Origin: an uncultured Clostridium sp.
Lineage (GTDB): Bacteria > Bacillota > Clostridia > TANB77 > CAG-508
NCBI GenBank assembly: GCA_900556975.1
Contig: USQZ01000044.1
Span: 1-14,185 of the forward strand
Length of the DNA: 14,185 nt
Direction: 5' to 3'
Below, in pieces: positions 14,147 to 14,185 of the stretch. The notes below the pieces were generated by a model. It worked only from the letters and a program-made list of their open reading frames with translations, ran no database searches and was not told the origin of the DNA. The translations under genes and the position numbers were made by a program. How positions within the stretch are numbered: the stretch's first letter is position 1; every line of letters starts with the position of its first letter.

Positions 14147-14185
14147 TTTCCCACCTACTAAACTTCGTTTAGAAGGTTAGGGAAA
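14147..14185. repeat. Imperfect hairpin at the window edge
   Basis: CTAAAC (14158-14163), loop TTC, GTTTAG (14167-14172), then an A-A mismatch, ACCT (14153-14156) with AGGT (14174-14177), a two-base bulge, and TTTCCC (14147-14152) with GGGAAA (14180-14185). Sixteen pairs in all. It reaches the last base, so it may be longer. Its role is unknown. Confidence 0.6.

Noticed and set aside
1..14185. CRISPR array, tRNA, transposase or phage genes
   Set aside because: No spaced direct repeats, cloverleaf-like sequence, transposase motif or phage protein was seen on either strand.

Overview
The window is 14.2 kb of very AT-rich DNA (AAA, GAA, TTA, ATA and AGA codons dominate) from what looks like an uncultured or poorly characterised low-GC Firmicute, most likely a gut-type Clostridia member. 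The reasons are the rplK-rplA-L10 leader-rplJ-rplL order, strong AGGAGG ribosome binding sites, classical TTGxxx/TATAAT promoters, U-tract hairpin terminators, and a YlbJ-type sporulation membrane protein, which implies an endospore-forming lineage. The species cannot be named from the sequence alone.

Layout. (1) Positions 1-2171 are the end of a ribosomal stalk operon: rplK (5' end outside the window), rplA, a complete L10 leader attenuator, rplJ (TTG start) and rplL, closed by a strong terminator. Expected autoregulatory RNA is visible before rplJ, and a candidate L1 site lies before rplA. rpoB does not follow rplL, which departs from the usual Firmicute order. (2) Positions 2181-4509 are a small envelope unit with its own promoter: an orphan type IV prepilin-like protein and a 559-residue single-pass, exported protein of unknown function, closed by a terminator. 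(3) Positions 4544-8564 are a four-gene operon behind an extended -10 promoter: a two-TM DUF3137-like membrane protein, a NatA/YhaQ-like ABC ATPase, its NatB/YhaP-like permease (ATGA overlap) and a xylose-isomerase-like TIM-barrel enzyme, closed by a long hairpin terminator. (4) ylbJ runs leftward at 8619-9590 with its own terminator. (5) Divergent from ylbJ, a strong promoter drives mfd and a TrmH/SpoU-family RNA methyltransferase. (6) Positions 13993-14185 carry no convincing gene. They hold a second copy of the hairpin that terminates unit 3 and, at the window edge, another imperfect hairpin.

Most genes are housekeeping or familiar families, and I see no evidence for a CRISPR array, prophage, transposon or tRNA. 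The parts least explained by known biology are the orphan prepilin plus exported protein pair, the DUF3137/ABC/TIM-barrel operon, the covarying dispersed hairpin, and the structured segment at 8455-8520.
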